64,000 nucleotides of DNA from Planktothrix agardhii NIES-204 (lineage in GTDB: Bacteria > Cyanobacteriota > Cyanobacteriia > Cyanobacteriales > Microcoleaceae). The stretch covers positions 3,117,501 to 3,181,500 of the forward strand of contig AP017991.1 in assembly GCA_003609755.1 (NCBI GenBank), read 5' to 3'. The notes beneath the pieces are model-generated. The model was not told the origin of the DNA. It made no database searches and saw only the letters and a list, made by a program, of their open reading frames with translations. The position numbers and the translations under genes were made by a program. This document shows, piece after piece, positions 55,894 through 64,000 of the stretch. Positions within the stretch are counted from its first letter, which is position 1, and each line of letters starts with the position of its first letter.

Positions 55894-57309
55894 ATGTTGG
55901 ATTATGATTTGGTGATTTTAGGAGGGAGTTTAACCGGACGTTATGCAGCATTATTAGGCAGTCAAATACAAGGACGAATTGCTTTAGTTGAGCCGGAAAA
56001 AACTGGGAATTCGGGGTTATTTTCGATGGCTTTATCCCTCCCTAAACTTGAGTTAATACCCACCTGGTGCGGGTCGGATATTAGGAGAAAACCGATCAAA
56101 CCTTGGATTGATTTAGTTAGAAATAATTGTGAGGAAATTTATTCCCATCAACGGTTAGGGGCAGGGGGAGTGGATGTGATTGTTGGTGAAGGTGAATTTA
56201 TCAAATCTCCCCGTCTGGGATTTAAAGTTAATAATAGAATATTGCGATCGCGCAATTATTTATTAGCCCCAGCTTCCACCCCTAAAATTCCCCCCATTGA
56301 AGGGTTATTATCCACAGGATTTATTACTCCAGAAACCTTGGATTTATTTTTAGAAAAATTACCTAATTTATCAGAAATAATTCCCCAGAGATTAGCAATT
56401 ATTGGGGGTGATCCCAAGGGAATTGAATTAGCCCAATATTTCGCTCGTTTGGGTTTAGAGGTGATTATAATTACCCCAGCTACTCAAATTTTAGCCCAGG
56501 CAGATCCCGATGCGGTGCAGTTGATTCAATGTCAATTAGAAGCCGAAGGAGTAAAAATTTTAACCCAAACTCCAATTATTCAGGTTAAAAAAATTGCCGA
56601 TAAAAAATGGATTCAAGCGGGAAATACTGCTATAGAAGTCGATGAAATTTTGGTGGATTATGGCTCTCAAACCGACGTCGAATCCTTAAATTTAAGCCTG
56701 GTCGGTGTTGAGTTTAAAGGGAATCATTTATGGGTGAATCAAAAACTACAAACCACCAATCCTAGAATTTATGGGTGTGGACAAATTTTAGGGGGATATC
56801 CCTTTGAACATATCGCCCAATATGAAGCACAAATTGCCCTCAAAAATTCCCTATACTGGCCGAAGTTTCAAGTTGATTATCAAAGCATTCCTTGGGCTAT
56901 TTTTTCTGACCCCCAATTAGCACAGGTGGGGTTAACAGAAACCCAAGCTAAACGACGCTATGGAACTCAAGTAATTGTAGAGCAACAACCCCTAAAAATG
57001 ATCGCTCAGGCGCAAATTTCCGGGGAAACAACGGGATTTTGTAAATTTGTGGGTTTGGCGAATGGTAAACTCTTAGGGGCTACGGTGGTCGGTTCCCAGG
57101 CAAGTGAATTAATCAATACCCTAGCTTTGGCAATTCGTCAAGGGGTAAACCTTAAAACCTTAGCTGAATTTCCTCCGATTTTTCCCACGTTTTCGGAGGT
57201 TTATCATCAAAGTGCGATCGCTTGGATTGATCAACGCCGTTGTCAAAATAGGATATTATTTAATTGGACAGAAAATCTGTTTCATTGGCGACGATATTGG
57301 GGAAATTAA
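55894..57309 (+). CDS. FAD-dependent pyridine nucleotide oxidoreductase lacking the redox cysteine pair
   Basis: This 471-residue protein has the fold of dihydrolipoamide dehydrogenase or mercuric reductase: FAD loop YDLVILGGSLTGRYAALLGS, NAD-binding loop RLAIIGGDPKGIELAQYFAR, FAD-closing motif NPRIYGCGQILGGYPFEHIA, and a C-terminal dimer domain (IFSDPQLAQVGLTETQAKRR). The CxxxxC disulfide normally after the first loop is missing: the matching region reads TGNSGLFSMALSLPK. The dimer-domain motif that usually has His-x4-Glu reads PTFSEVYHQS. It can hardly act as a classical disulfide reductase. ATG 55894 directly follows repeat units. Confidence 0.82.
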   Translation: MLDYDLVILGGSLTGRYAALLGSQIQGRIALVEPEKTGNSGLFSMALSLPKLELIPTWCGSDIRRKPIKPWIDLVRNNCEEIYSHQRLGAGGVDVIVGEGEFIKSPRLGFKVNNRILRSRNYLLAPASTPKIPPIEGLLSTGFITPETLDLFLEKLPNLSEIIPQRLAIIGGDPKGIELAQYFARLGLEVIIITPATQILAQADPDAVQLIQCQLEAEGVKILTQTPIIQVKKIADKKWIQAGNTAIEVDEILVDYGSQTDVESLNLSLVGVEFKGNHLWVNQKLQTTNPRIYGCGQILGGYPFEHIAQYEAQIALKNSLYWPKFQVDYQSIPWAIFSDPQLAQVGLTETQAKRRYGTQVIVEQQPLKMIAQAQISGETTGFCKFVGLANGKLLGATVVGSQASELINTLALAIRQGVNLKTLAEFPPIFPTFSEVYHQSAIAWIDQRRCQNRILFNWTENLFHWRRYWGN

Positions 57310-57317
57310 GAATTAAA

Positions 57318-57836
57318 ATGTCTAACATGAAAGTTCAAAAAATACGAGTTTTTAACCGGGCAACGATTATCGGTTTTAGTGTTTTATTATTAACTGTTAC
57401 GGGTTGCCAAAAACCACCTGCTCAAGTTAAGTTAGGTCAAGATCAAGAATGTTTTGGATGTGATTTTAGCGGAAAAAGTTTGCAAGGGCAAAATTTAACC
57501 GGGGCTAAACTGAATAATTCTAACTTTAGTAAAGCGGATTTAAAAGGAGCTAATCTCAAGGGAGCATTTTTAGATACTGTTGATTTTACTGGAGCGAATT
57601 TAACCGGGGCAGATTTAAGTGAAACTACTTTAAATCAAGCTAATTTAACAAATGCTAATTTGAGTCAAGCGAATCTGACTGGGGCATTTATTCGAGGAGC
57701 TAAACTGAATAATGCCAAACTGAATGGAGCAATCTTTAAAGATGCGGATTTGAACTCAGCCGATTTAACCGGAGCAGACCAGAAAGGAGCTAATTTTCAA
57801 GGGGCAATTATGCCGGATGGTTCGATTCAAAAATAA
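57318..57836 (+). CDS. Pentapeptide-repeat lipoprotein
   Basis: This 172-residue protein has an N-terminal lipoprotein signal (IIGFSVLLLTVTGC, lipobox VTGC), so it is likely anchored to a membrane on the outer side. Residues about 50-165 are pentapeptide repeats of the A(D/N)LxG type (LTGAKLNNSNFSKADLKGAN and similar), which fold as a right-handed beta-helix. Such proteins are abundant in cyanobacteria and mostly of unknown function. ATG 57318 (MSNMKVQK) is chosen over an upstream GTG/ATG inside the previous gene. It starts 8 bases after the oxidoreductase stop, so the two may be co-transcribed. Confidence 0.85.
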   Translation: MSNMKVQKIRVFNRATIIGFSVLLLTVTGCQKPPAQVKLGQDQECFGCDFSGKSLQGQNLTGAKLNNSNFSKADLKGANLKGAFLDTVDFTGANLTGADLSETTLNQANLTNANLSQANLTGAFIRGAKLNNAKLNGAIFKDADLNSADLTGADQKGANFQGAIMPDGSIQK

Positions 57837-57934
57837 TGTGTAGAAGGGAATAGGGAATGGGCAATAGGCAATAAATAGGATTGCTATGGAATTAAATTCG
57901 GTTAAAAACTCCAGTTTCTATACTTTATACAATC

Positions 57935-58585
57935 ATGCTCAAAGCGATTTTATTTGATTTAGATGGAACTCTCGTTAATAGTGACCCATTGCACTATTTA
58001 ACTTGGGCAAAGGTTTTAGAGATTTATCAATTTAATATTGATCATCGTTTTTATCAAACTCGAATTAGTGGCAGAACAAATGCTGAAATTGTAGCGGATT
58101 TATTTCCTGAATTTTCCGATGAAGATATAGTAAAAATGGTGGATTTAAAAGAATTAAAATTTCGAGAACTAGCTATTGATTTACAGCCCTTACCTGGGTT
58201 AATAGAGTTTTTAGATTGGGTGAATCAGCAAGGCTTTAAAACAGGTTTAGTTACCAATGCACCTCGGAAAAATACGGATTTTATCCTAGAAATTCTGAAG
58301 TTATCAGATTCTTTTGATAGTGTGGTTTTGTCCGATGAAATTGGTATTGGTAAACCCGATCCTGCGCCTTATCAGTATTGTTTGGAACAGTTGAATATTT
58401 TACCAGAAGAAGCGATCACTTTTGAAGATTCTCCCTCTGGAATTCGTTCGGCAATGGCGGCAGGGATTAAAACCATTGGAGTTGCATCTACCCACAATCC
58501 CAATAGTTTAAAAGATTTGGGTGTGGCATTTGTAATTGAAGATTTTAACCATTCTGACCTACAAAAAATTAATGCTAAAATCTAA
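57935..58585 (+). CDS. HAD-superfamily phosphatase/phosphomutase
   Basis: This 216-residue enzyme has the HAD motifs: nucleophile ILFDLDGTLVNSD (Asp8 and Asp10), motif II LVTNAPRKN, motif III lysine in GIGKPDPAPYQY, and motif IV FEDSPSGIRSAMAAG. The helical cap (about 15-85) is of the beta-phosphoglucomutase or phosphoglycolate phosphatase kind. It acts on small sugar phosphates in the cytoplasm; the substrate is not determinable here. Confidence 0.87.
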   Translation: MLKAILFDLDGTLVNSDPLHYLTWAKVLEIYQFNIDHRFYQTRISGRTNAEIVADLFPEFSDEDIVKMVDLKELKFRELAIDLQPLPGLIEFLDWVNQQGFKTGLVTNAPRKNTDFILEILKLSDSFDSVVLSDEIGIGKPDPAPYQYCLEQLNILPEEAITFEDSPSGIRSAMAAGIKTIGVASTHNPNSLKDLGVAFVIEDFNHSDLQKINAKI

Positions 58586-58631
58586 GAGTATCTTGAATCT
58601 ATGTAAACCGGAGGATTCCATCCGAGAGTAG

Positions 58632-58850
58632 AAAAAACTATTTTTTCGCTGGTTTAGTCGAAATATTAGTTGGAAATTAAAAATTCCTCCCAATCTTGAT
58701 AACTATTGGGAAGAAAATATGGGCAGTAAGGTGAGTTGTACTATTTATTTTGAAGCCTATCTCTTTTCCACTATTAGAACCAATAATGATTCCGGTTTAC
58801 AAAATCTTCCTAGTTTGCCAGTTGTTATCCTCAAAGATTTAATTAGATAA
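58632..58850 (+). pseudogene. Possible degraded coding remnant
   Basis: The frame after a TAG stop at 58629 is open for 72 codons with protein-like content (FRWFSRNISWKLKIPPNLDN, YWEENMGSKVSCTIYFEAYL) but no start codon near its beginning. It lies between the HAD gene and the intron-split gene and may be the tail of a lost gene. I do not recognise it. The rest of the 358-base gap 58586-58943 holds nothing else apart from the leader of the next gene. Confidence 0.3.
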
Positions 58851-58932
58851 TGAGGAACAATAAAGCGATTCTATCGACTATTAGGTTATAAGAGTTAAAT
58901 CAGAACTTGAAAAAATAAGGATGTTTTGGTAT

Positions 58933-58943
58933 ATGTTAAAGGC
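58933..58943 (+). CDS. Exon 1 (11 coding bases) of the intron-split secreted-protein gene
   Basis: ATG TTA AAG GC precedes the group II intron 5' end (GTGCG at 58944). Joined to the T at 61443 it gives Met-Leu-Lys-Ala-Lys-Leu-Ser, in frame with the signal peptide downstream. An in-frame ATG at 58921 with AAGG directly before it could add four residues (MFWY). Confidence 0.65.
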
Positions 58944-59564
58944 GTGCGATTCGTTTAACCTAAAGTAAGCTGAAAAGATTACGGGACGGTTAACCCAGTT
59001 GATGAAACTGGTTAACTGATTACATTTGTGGGTGAAATTCGGTGAATTAAGTCCCACCCCTCAAGTGCTGAGGTGAAAGCATAACCCCTAGTCTGTTTGG
59101 GTAGCATCCAACAGACTAAAGCGGGGTTAAAAGGTAGAACTACTGGTAGCCAAATCTGGTAACTATTGAGCAAGAAGTCCATGCGTAGCGCAAGCAAAGA
59201 TGTGTCTGAACCATCGAAACATAGCAATGGTGGAATGGCTAAATCAAAAGATAAACCCGTTGAGAAATACGGTAAAGACTGATTAACACCAAGCCAAAAG
59301 GCAAGGCTAGGGCATAAGCGGTGGTCGTTCCGACTTATAAGCACCGCCCAATAAACCCGGTGGAAAGCATCACGCTAAAGACTTCAAACAAATGTGTAAT
59401 CGGAACGAAGTAACCCCTATATATCTCTGGAAAAGGTCGAAATCCAGTAAGTAGCTAACGAACGATATATAGAGGAGGGATGGTGTCAAAAGCGAATGCC
59501 CTTGGTAATGCAAGGGATATGCTGACAGACGCTCGGTAATTCCAAAGAAATAGAACAAGTAGCA

Positions 59565-61334
59565 ATGAATATATCTAAAACGCAGAACAATCTGACGGTG
59601 GAGTGGAAAGACCTTAACTGGCGCAAGTTAGAAAAGGTAACTTTTAAGTTGCAAAAGCGAATATTTCAAGCGAGTGAACGAGGCGATGTTAAAGCAGTTC
59701 GCAAACTTCAAAAGACCCTGATTAGGTCTTGGTCGGCAAAATGTATAGCGGTTCGTCGGGTAACACAAGATAACCAAGGTAAAAATACGGCGGGTGTGGA
59801 TGGGGTTAAATCTCTGACCCCAAAGCAACGTATAAACCTTGTAGGACGATTAAAGTTAACCAATAAAGTCAAACCAACTCGTAGAGTTGAAATACCTAAA
59901 CCTGGTTCAACAGAAACCCCCCCCCAAGCCCCCCGTGCACGGGGGGTTTGGGGGGGCGGAATACCCACAATCAACGACCGCGCATTACAAGCGTTAGTCA
60001 AACTAGCGTTAGAACCAGAATGGGAGGCGATCTTTGAGCCAAACAGTTATGGCTTCAGACCAGGACGTTCCTGTCACGATGCAATTGAAGCAATATTTAA
60101 CAGTATTAGAAGCAAACCCAAATTTGTACTCGATGCTGATATCTCAAAATGCTTTGACCGCATAGACCAAAAAGCATTAATCTCCAAAATACACACATAC
60201 CCCACATTAAGCCGTCTTATTAAAACATGGCTTAAAGCAGGGTACTGTGACGGAAAAGAAATTTTCCCCACTAATGATGGTACACCACAAGGCGGGGTAA
60301 TTTCACCCTTACTTGCGAATATTGCCCTACATGGTATGGAAGAAAGAGTCATGCAATTCGCAGAAACTCTAAAAGGAGCAAAACGGGATAACCGTCAAGC
60401 CCTCAGTCTAATCCGTTACGCCGACGACTTCGTAATCATCCATGAGAATTTAAACGTTGTCAAAAAGTGTCAAAAGATAATCGCCGACTGGTTGAGTAAC
60501 ATGGGACTGGAATTAAAACCAAGTAAGACAAAATTAACCCATACCCTCAATGAAATCGATGGAAATGTCGGGTTTGAGTTTTTAGGGTTCCATATCCAAC
60601 AACACAAAGTAGGGAACTACCGATGTGCCAACAACAGGAATGGAACACCGCTAGGTTTTGGTACATTAATCACACCCTCAAAAGCCAAAATCAAAACCCA
60701 CCTTGTCAAAATAGCTGAAGTAATAGATGCCCATAAGACCGCCCCACAAGCTGCTTTAATTAGCAAGCTGAATCCAATTATAAGAGGCTGGTCAAACTAT
60801 TACTCAACAGTTGTTAGTAAAGAAACCTTTAACAAGGTTGACCATCTAACTTACGACAAGTTAAGAGCTTGGGCAAGAACGAGGGGAAAAGGGAACATCA
60901 ATAAAGATAAATACTGGAGAACAGTAAATGACAGAAATTGGTGTTTCAGTACAGAAGACGGAACGGAATTACTCACCCATAGCAGTACGCCAATCGTAAG
61001 GCATACAAAAGTTAAGGGTGAAACCAGTCCGTTTGATGGAAACTGGATTTATTGGAGCAAGCGTAGAGGCAAATATCCTGAAACTCCTATAAGGGTTTCT
61101 AAACTAATTAAGAAACAAAAAGGTATTTGTTCTAACTGTGGTTTGTATTTTACAAGTACAGACATTGTAGAAGTTGACCATATTAAACCCACATCATTAG
61201 GTGGGAAAGACACTTATGATAATCTACAACTTCTACACAAACATTGTCACGACATAAAGACGGCAAATGATGGTTCTCTAACGAAAAATAAGAAATTATC
61301 AATAGTTGAGAATTATGACAATAATCCGTTTTGA
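59565..61334 (+). CDS. ltrA: Group II intron-encoded reverse transcriptase-maturase-HNH endonuclease
   Basis: This 589-residue protein helps its intron splice and move. The RT domain (about 60-350) has GFRPGRSCHDAIEAIF, DADISKCFDRIDQKALI, GTPQGGVISPLLANI and the catalytic LIRYADDFVII. A maturase X domain follows (GWSNYYSTVVSKETFNKVDH). The C-terminal HNH endonuclease (about 520-575) has two zinc-type cysteines and the core ICSNCGLYF, VEVDHIKPTSLGGKDTYDNL and LLHKHCHDI. In the early RT region, the usual GSTEKRPLGIPTI-type stretch reads ETPPQAPRARGVWGGGIPTI because a palindromic repeat is inserted in frame. That may impair activity. Confidence 0.93.
   Translation: MNISKTQNNLTVEWKDLNWRKLEKVTFKLQKRIFQASERGDVKAVRKLQKTLIRSWSAKCIAVRRVTQDNQGKNTAGVDGVKSLTPKQRINLVGRLKLTNKVKPTRRVEIPKPGSTETPPQAPRARGVWGGGIPTINDRALQALVKLALEPEWEAIFEPNSYGFRPGRSCHDAIEAIFNSIRSKPKFVLDADISKCFDRIDQKALISKIHTYPTLSRLIKTWLKAGYCDGKEIFPTNDGTPQGGVISPLLANIALHGMEERVMQFAETLKGAKRDNRQALSLIRYADDFVIIHENLNVVKKCQKIIADWLSNMGLELKPSKTKLTHTLNEIDGNVGFEFLGFHIQQHKVGNYRCANNRNGTPLGFGTLITPSKAKIKTHLVKIAEVIDAHKTAPQAALISKLNPIIRGWSNYYSTVVSKETFNKVDHLTYDKLRAWARTRGKGNINKDKYWRTVNDRNWCFSTEDGTELLTHSSTPIVRHTKVKGETSPFDGNWIYWSKRRGKYPETPIRVSKLIKKQKGICSNCGLYFTSTDIVEVDHIKPTSLGGKDTYDNLQLLHKHCHDIKTANDGSLTKNKKLSIVENYDNNPF
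59917..59956. repeat. C/G-run palindrome inserted in the intron reverse transcriptase gene
   Basis: A 40-base near-perfect palindrome (nine C, AAG, six C, GTGCAC centre, six G, TTT, seven G) lies in frame inside the RT gene. It encodes PPQAPRARGVWGG where related maturases have a short KRPLG-like loop. The G runs could form quadruplex structures. Confidence 0.9.
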
Positions 61335-61366
61335 ATCGTACCTATAACAAAGGTGGAGTTATCAAG

Positions 61367-61400
61367 GAGCCGTGTGAGGTGAAAGTCTCATGCACGGTTC
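61367..61400 (+). ncRNA. Group II intron domain V
   Basis: The 34-base hairpin starts GAGCCGTGTGAGG, has a GAAA tetraloop, and ends CTCATGCACGGTTC, matching the conserved catalytic domain V with its AGC-type triad at the base. It marks the 3' part of the intron. Domain VI follows at 61401-61442. Confidence 0.92.
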
Positions 61401-61442
61401 TGAAGGAGAGGTAGGAGTGGTAACGCCCCTATCGACTCTAAC

Positions 61443-62079
61443 TAAATTATCACGTTCAGGACTATCGGTTTTCCTCGCCTTGGGTTTAACAACAGCCGTA
61501 GCCACACCTCTGCTGCAAGCTATTCCCGCCACAGCCCAAGCCTTCCCCAATACCTTACAACGGGATAGAATTTTAGCCGGAACCGAGATTCCGGTAGAAT
61601 ACTCCCAAGCGGAAAAAATTGTGGTTATGCCGAACGAAACCGTTTCCATAACAATCACGGTAGCACGGGATATTGTTACCAGTCAGGGACGGGTTTGGAT
61701 TCCGGCAGGAGCTGAAATTGTCGGACAATTAAAACCCGCTTCCGGGGGGTCTCAATTTGTAGCGAGTGAGGTGATTCTCGGTGTCGGAAAACGGTTTCGC
61801 CTAGATGCGAATTCTCAGGTTGTCACCCACACCGAAACCGTCCGCAAAGGGGCTTCGGCGAAATCTATTGTCGGTGGGGCAGCTATTGGGGCGGCGGCGG
61901 CGGCAGCTATTGGGGCAGTAGCCGGGGATAATGCGATCGCAACGGAAGAAGTTTTAGTAGGTGCGGGACTCGGCGCGATTACCGGAGTCTTTGTTGGACG
62001 GAGTAAAGTGGATGTGGTGGTGATTAATCCGAGTCAAGACCTCAGTTTAACCTTACAATCGGATATCATCTTCCGCTAA
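61443..62079 (+). CDS. Exon 2 of a secreted glycine-zipper protein split by the group II intron
   Basis: Joined to exon 1 at 58933-58943 this gives a 215-residue protein beginning MLKAKLSRSGLSVFLALGL, a classical signal peptide with cleavage near ATAQA. The mature part has a beta-rich region (GTEIPVEY, ETVSITITVARDIV, GRVWIPAGAEIVGQL) and a glycine-zipper segment (SIVGGAAIGAAAAAAIGAVA, GAGLGAITGVFVG). It is probably a periplasmic or outer-membrane protein; I know no function. A start codon in the intron sequence at 61390 would give an N-terminus from domain VI and is unlikely to be the real one. Expression should depend on splicing. Confidence 0.75.
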
Positions 62080-62088
62080 ATTGTAGTG

Positions 62089-62137
62089 AGGCGTTCACGC
62101 CTCCTTCTTTCTTTCAAGACAGCCCTGAAGGGCTCAC
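62089..62137. repeat. Interspersed hairpins after the split gene
   Basis: A gaggcgttcacgcctc hairpin (62089-62104) and agccctgaagggct (62120-62133, the core shared with 49965) lie in the 250-base gap before the convergent GTPase gene. Either could terminate the upstream transcript. Confidence 0.55.
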
Positions 62138-62298
62138 TACCTATGCGGATTTCCACGGCTAAAAAATACGCGATCGCATTCTGCCTAACTTTAGGGTTAT
62201 AGCAGTCGCCACATCTATTAGGACATTCTTGAAGGCTAAAAGCTGCTCACAGTAAGTATTTACCTATAGCGAGATTGCCTATTCCCTATTGCCTCTTG

Positions 62299-62334
62299 CT
62301 ATAACTGATAACTGATGACTGATTACTGATTACT
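62299..62334. repeat. CTGATAA/CTGATGA tandem repeat
   Basis: About five heptamers of the ctgataa, ctgatga and ctgatta kinds abut the 3' end of the GTPase gene at 62330 and overlap its stop region. Confidence 0.8.
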
Positions 62335-63928
62335 CATCTTCCCAATCATCTAAATAACGCTTTAATAACGGTTTAATATCTGCTGCGATGGGTTGTTCTT
62401 CTTCCTCTAATTCAGTATTATTAAAATTCAGGGGTTCAATAATTTTAGCAAAGGCATCCTGAACAAATTGTTTCACAAATTCATCCCGACGGGTTAACTG
62501 AAATTGTCGTTGTACTACTTCTGTCATCCCTCCATCTCCCCAGTCTTGATCCTGGCGGAAATATTCAATAAAACTTTTACCTGCAATTCGGGTTAAATAA
62601 GCAGCACTCACCGCTTGAATTGCCCGTCCGACTACTAAGGTTGCTAAATTTAATTGTAAGGCGGTTGAGACTAACTGAATTACCCCTTTTACTACACCTA
62701 AACTCCCTAAAGTTTTTGCTAGGGATAGGGCTAATTCTCTACCGCGATCGCTATTTAATTCACACCCATAAATTTTACCAATTTCTATCACCATTTGGGT
62801 ATTAACAGCCGCCGTAGCAATTAAATCAATTACGGGTAAAGGTGTTACGGCAATTACCCCCGCACCTATCCATTGAAACCGCTCCACAATTTTTTCGGCT
62901 TCCCGTTTGCGTTGACTATCAATTAAGAGTCTAGCTTCTTCTCCTAACCGTTGGGATTGTAATAAAATATTATCAGCAATTAATTCTTCTCCTTCGGATC
63001 TTAAAATTAGGGCGATGCGTCTAATTAAGGGCATAATATCCGGTTCCTGTTGAATTATTTCCCCCGTTTCTAATTTAATTGATTGCGGATTCGCGGCGAT
63101 AGAAATGACATCATTTGCATCTAAAAATAGTTTAACTCTATCTTTAAGTTTTGCTAAAATAATATTTTGATCTGCTGCTGTGTACAAATCTTTTTTATTT
63201 AAAATAATTAGCGATCGCTTGCCAATTTCAATTAAAGCTTGTAAAGATTGATATTCCGATTGTCTTAAATCATTATCTAAAACAAATAATAATAAATTAG
63301 CATCAGTCGCCAGCGAACGGGCTAATTTTCCCCGCTCAGACCCGGCTATTCCTGCTTCTAAAATTCCGGGGGTATCGGTAATTAAAATTTCCCGCTCAAT
63401 TCCATCTAATTTTAAATGATAGGTTTCTCCCACTTCTGTTGTTCCCATGGGTGCATTAACTTTCCCCACCATTCGACCCATTAACGCATTAACTAAAGAG
63501 GTTTTTCCTGCCGAACCCGTACCAAATATAACCACCTGAATATTACCTTTAGCTAATTCTAAAGCCATTTCTTGAGAGCGACTTAATAAGGCTTTTTTAG
63601 ACACCTCATCCTGAATTTGAGTTACCTGTTCTTGTACAGATTTGATCGATGCTTCCGCCGCTTCTATCTTGTCTAAAGGTATTTTTAAAGGTCGCCGTTT
63701 TTTGCGAGATTTCCCTGATTTTTGGAAGAATCGAGTATAATAAAAAAAGGCAAAAATTGCCAATCCTAACAATATAATTAACAACAAAAGTAGCAAATTT
63801 GCTAAAATAGGATTTGCTGACCAAATTACCTGACTATAAAGATCCGATAGGGAACTAACCAGCCAAATCATTAACCCTAAAATTAGGCAAATTCCAAAAA
63901 TTAAAAGTAAATAGCGAGAGATGGGCAT
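62330..63928 (-). CDS. Era-like membrane GTPase with C-terminal DUF697-like domain
   Basis: This 532-residue protein has two N-terminal membrane helices (residues 5-27 and 41-63), a coiled-coil linker, and a GTPase domain with P-loop GTGSAGKTS (136-144), G3 DTPG (185-188) and G4 NKKD (244-247). The C-terminal part (about 345-470, GAGVIAVTPLPVIDLIATAA, AYLTRIAGKSFIEYF) matches DUF697-type hydrophobic domains. Such GTPases are common in cyanobacteria and chloroplast-related lineages, with no firm function; roles in membrane or thylakoid homeostasis are guesses. It is separate from the GTPase cassette at 44988 and faces the split gene convergently. Confidence 0.88.
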   Translation of the reverse strand: MPISRYLLLIFGICLILGLMIWLVSSLSDLYSQVIWSANPILANLLLLLLIILLGLAIFAFFYYTRFFQKSGKSRKKRRPLKIPLDKIEAAEASIKSVQEQVTQIQDEVSKKALLSRSQEMALELAKGNIQVVIFGTGSAGKTSLVNALMGRMVGKVNAPMGTTEVGETYHLKLDGIEREILITDTPGILEAGIAGSERGKLARSLATDANLLLFVLDNDLRQSEYQSLQALIEIGKRSLIILNKKDLYTAADQNIILAKLKDRVKLFLDANDVISIAANPQSIKLETGEIIQQEPDIMPLIRRIALILRSEGEELIADNILLQSQRLGEEARLLIDSQRKREAEKIVERFQWIGAGVIAVTPLPVIDLIATAAVNTQMVIEIGKIYGCELNSDRGRELALSLAKTLGSLGVVKGVIQLVSTALQLNLATLVVGRAIQAVSAAYLTRIAGKSFIEYFRQDQDWGDGGMTEVVQRQFQLTRRDEFVKQFVQDAFAKIIEPLNFNNTELEEEEQPIAADIKPLLKRYLDDWEDE

Positions 63929-64000
63929 AATGCGATCGCTCCAACCTTAAATCAGCCAATTTTATCTTTCTATACTATAGCAATCATAAACAAGCATTGT

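Larger units (their letters stand above)
58944..61442 (+). mobile_element. Group II intron (cyanobacterial type) with RT-maturase gene
   Basis: The 5' end is GTGCG at 58944. About 600 bases of structured domain I-III RNA follow (several paired segments, for example near 58990, 59080 and 59290). The maturase gene occupies domain IV (59565-61334). A canonical domain V lies at 61367-61400 and a domain VI hairpin at 61401-61442, ending in AC. Length is 2499 bases. The boundaries are supported because the flanking exons rejoin in frame. I could not assign EBS/IBS pairings with confidence. Confidence 0.88.

Noticed and set aside
58586-58932. Possible small RNA or tRNA in the gap before the intron
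   Set aside because: No cloverleaf or terminator-linked hairpin was seen; only a coding-like remnant frame is present.
59708-60001. Open frame opposite the reverse transcriptase gene
   Set aside because: It is a shadow across the inserted palindrome; the sense frame carries all conserved RT motifs.
61390-61442. ATG at 61390 as the start of the glycine-zipper protein
   Set aside because: The codons 61390-61442 belong to intron domains V and VI; exon joining gives a better N-terminus.

Overview
The window is chromosomal DNA from a cyanobacterium, most likely a filamentous member of the Oscillatoriales (Planktothrix or Oscillatoria type; the genus is inference). The evidence is the petB-petD genes of the cytochrome b6f complex, ferredoxin-dependent sulfite reductase, a UPF0182 protein, scattered GCGATCGC (HIP1-type) octamers, AT-rich codon use, and many short tandem repeats of the TTACCCA and ATCAGTTT kinds. 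No tRNA, rRNA, CRISPR array or DNA-transposon gene was seen.

Layout. 1-11300 is mostly housekeeping: rsmE (cut by the window edge), sir, a large Eco57I/type IIG-like restriction-methylation protein, trpD, a UPF0182 membrane protein and a 40-residue membrane peptide. 11586-32191 is a surface-polysaccharide region. It holds an ABC-2 exporter pair (Wzm/Wzt type), a 2089-residue protein chaining sulfotransferase-like, coiled-coil, two GT2, GT4 and methyltransferase parts, a sulfotransferase-methyltransferase fusion, and several glycosyltransferases. An RTX calcium-binding protein sits inside it at 24684. 32452-38295 is a type I secretion operon (parvulin-like isomerase, HlyB-like transporter with a cyclic-nucleotide-binding-like N-terminus, HlyD-like adaptor), probably exporting the RTX protein. 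38378-44766 returns to polysaccharide synthesis (membrane protein, rmlC, rmlD, rmlA, GT2, GT4).

44988-49887 is a compact four-gene cassette: a dynamin-like GTPase, a second P-loop GTPase-like protein, a one-helix membrane protein and a small charged protein. I cannot assign it to a described system; it is the best candidate here for something new. 49990-52740 carries galE, a zinc-ribbon membrane protein and a GT4. 52900-57836 has petD-petB, divergent ctpA, an FAD oxidoreductase lacking the usual cysteine pair, and a pentapeptide-repeat lipoprotein. A HAD phosphatase follows.

58944-61442 is a group II intron encoding an RT-maturase-HNH protein. It splits a secreted-protein gene after its first 11 coding bases, and the two exons rejoin in frame.

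A recurring theme is palindromic repeat elements lying in frame inside genes: in the restriction-methylation gene, a GT2 gene and the intron reverse transcriptase. Related palindromes also lie between genes. Functions are from reading motifs in translations; no searches were run.
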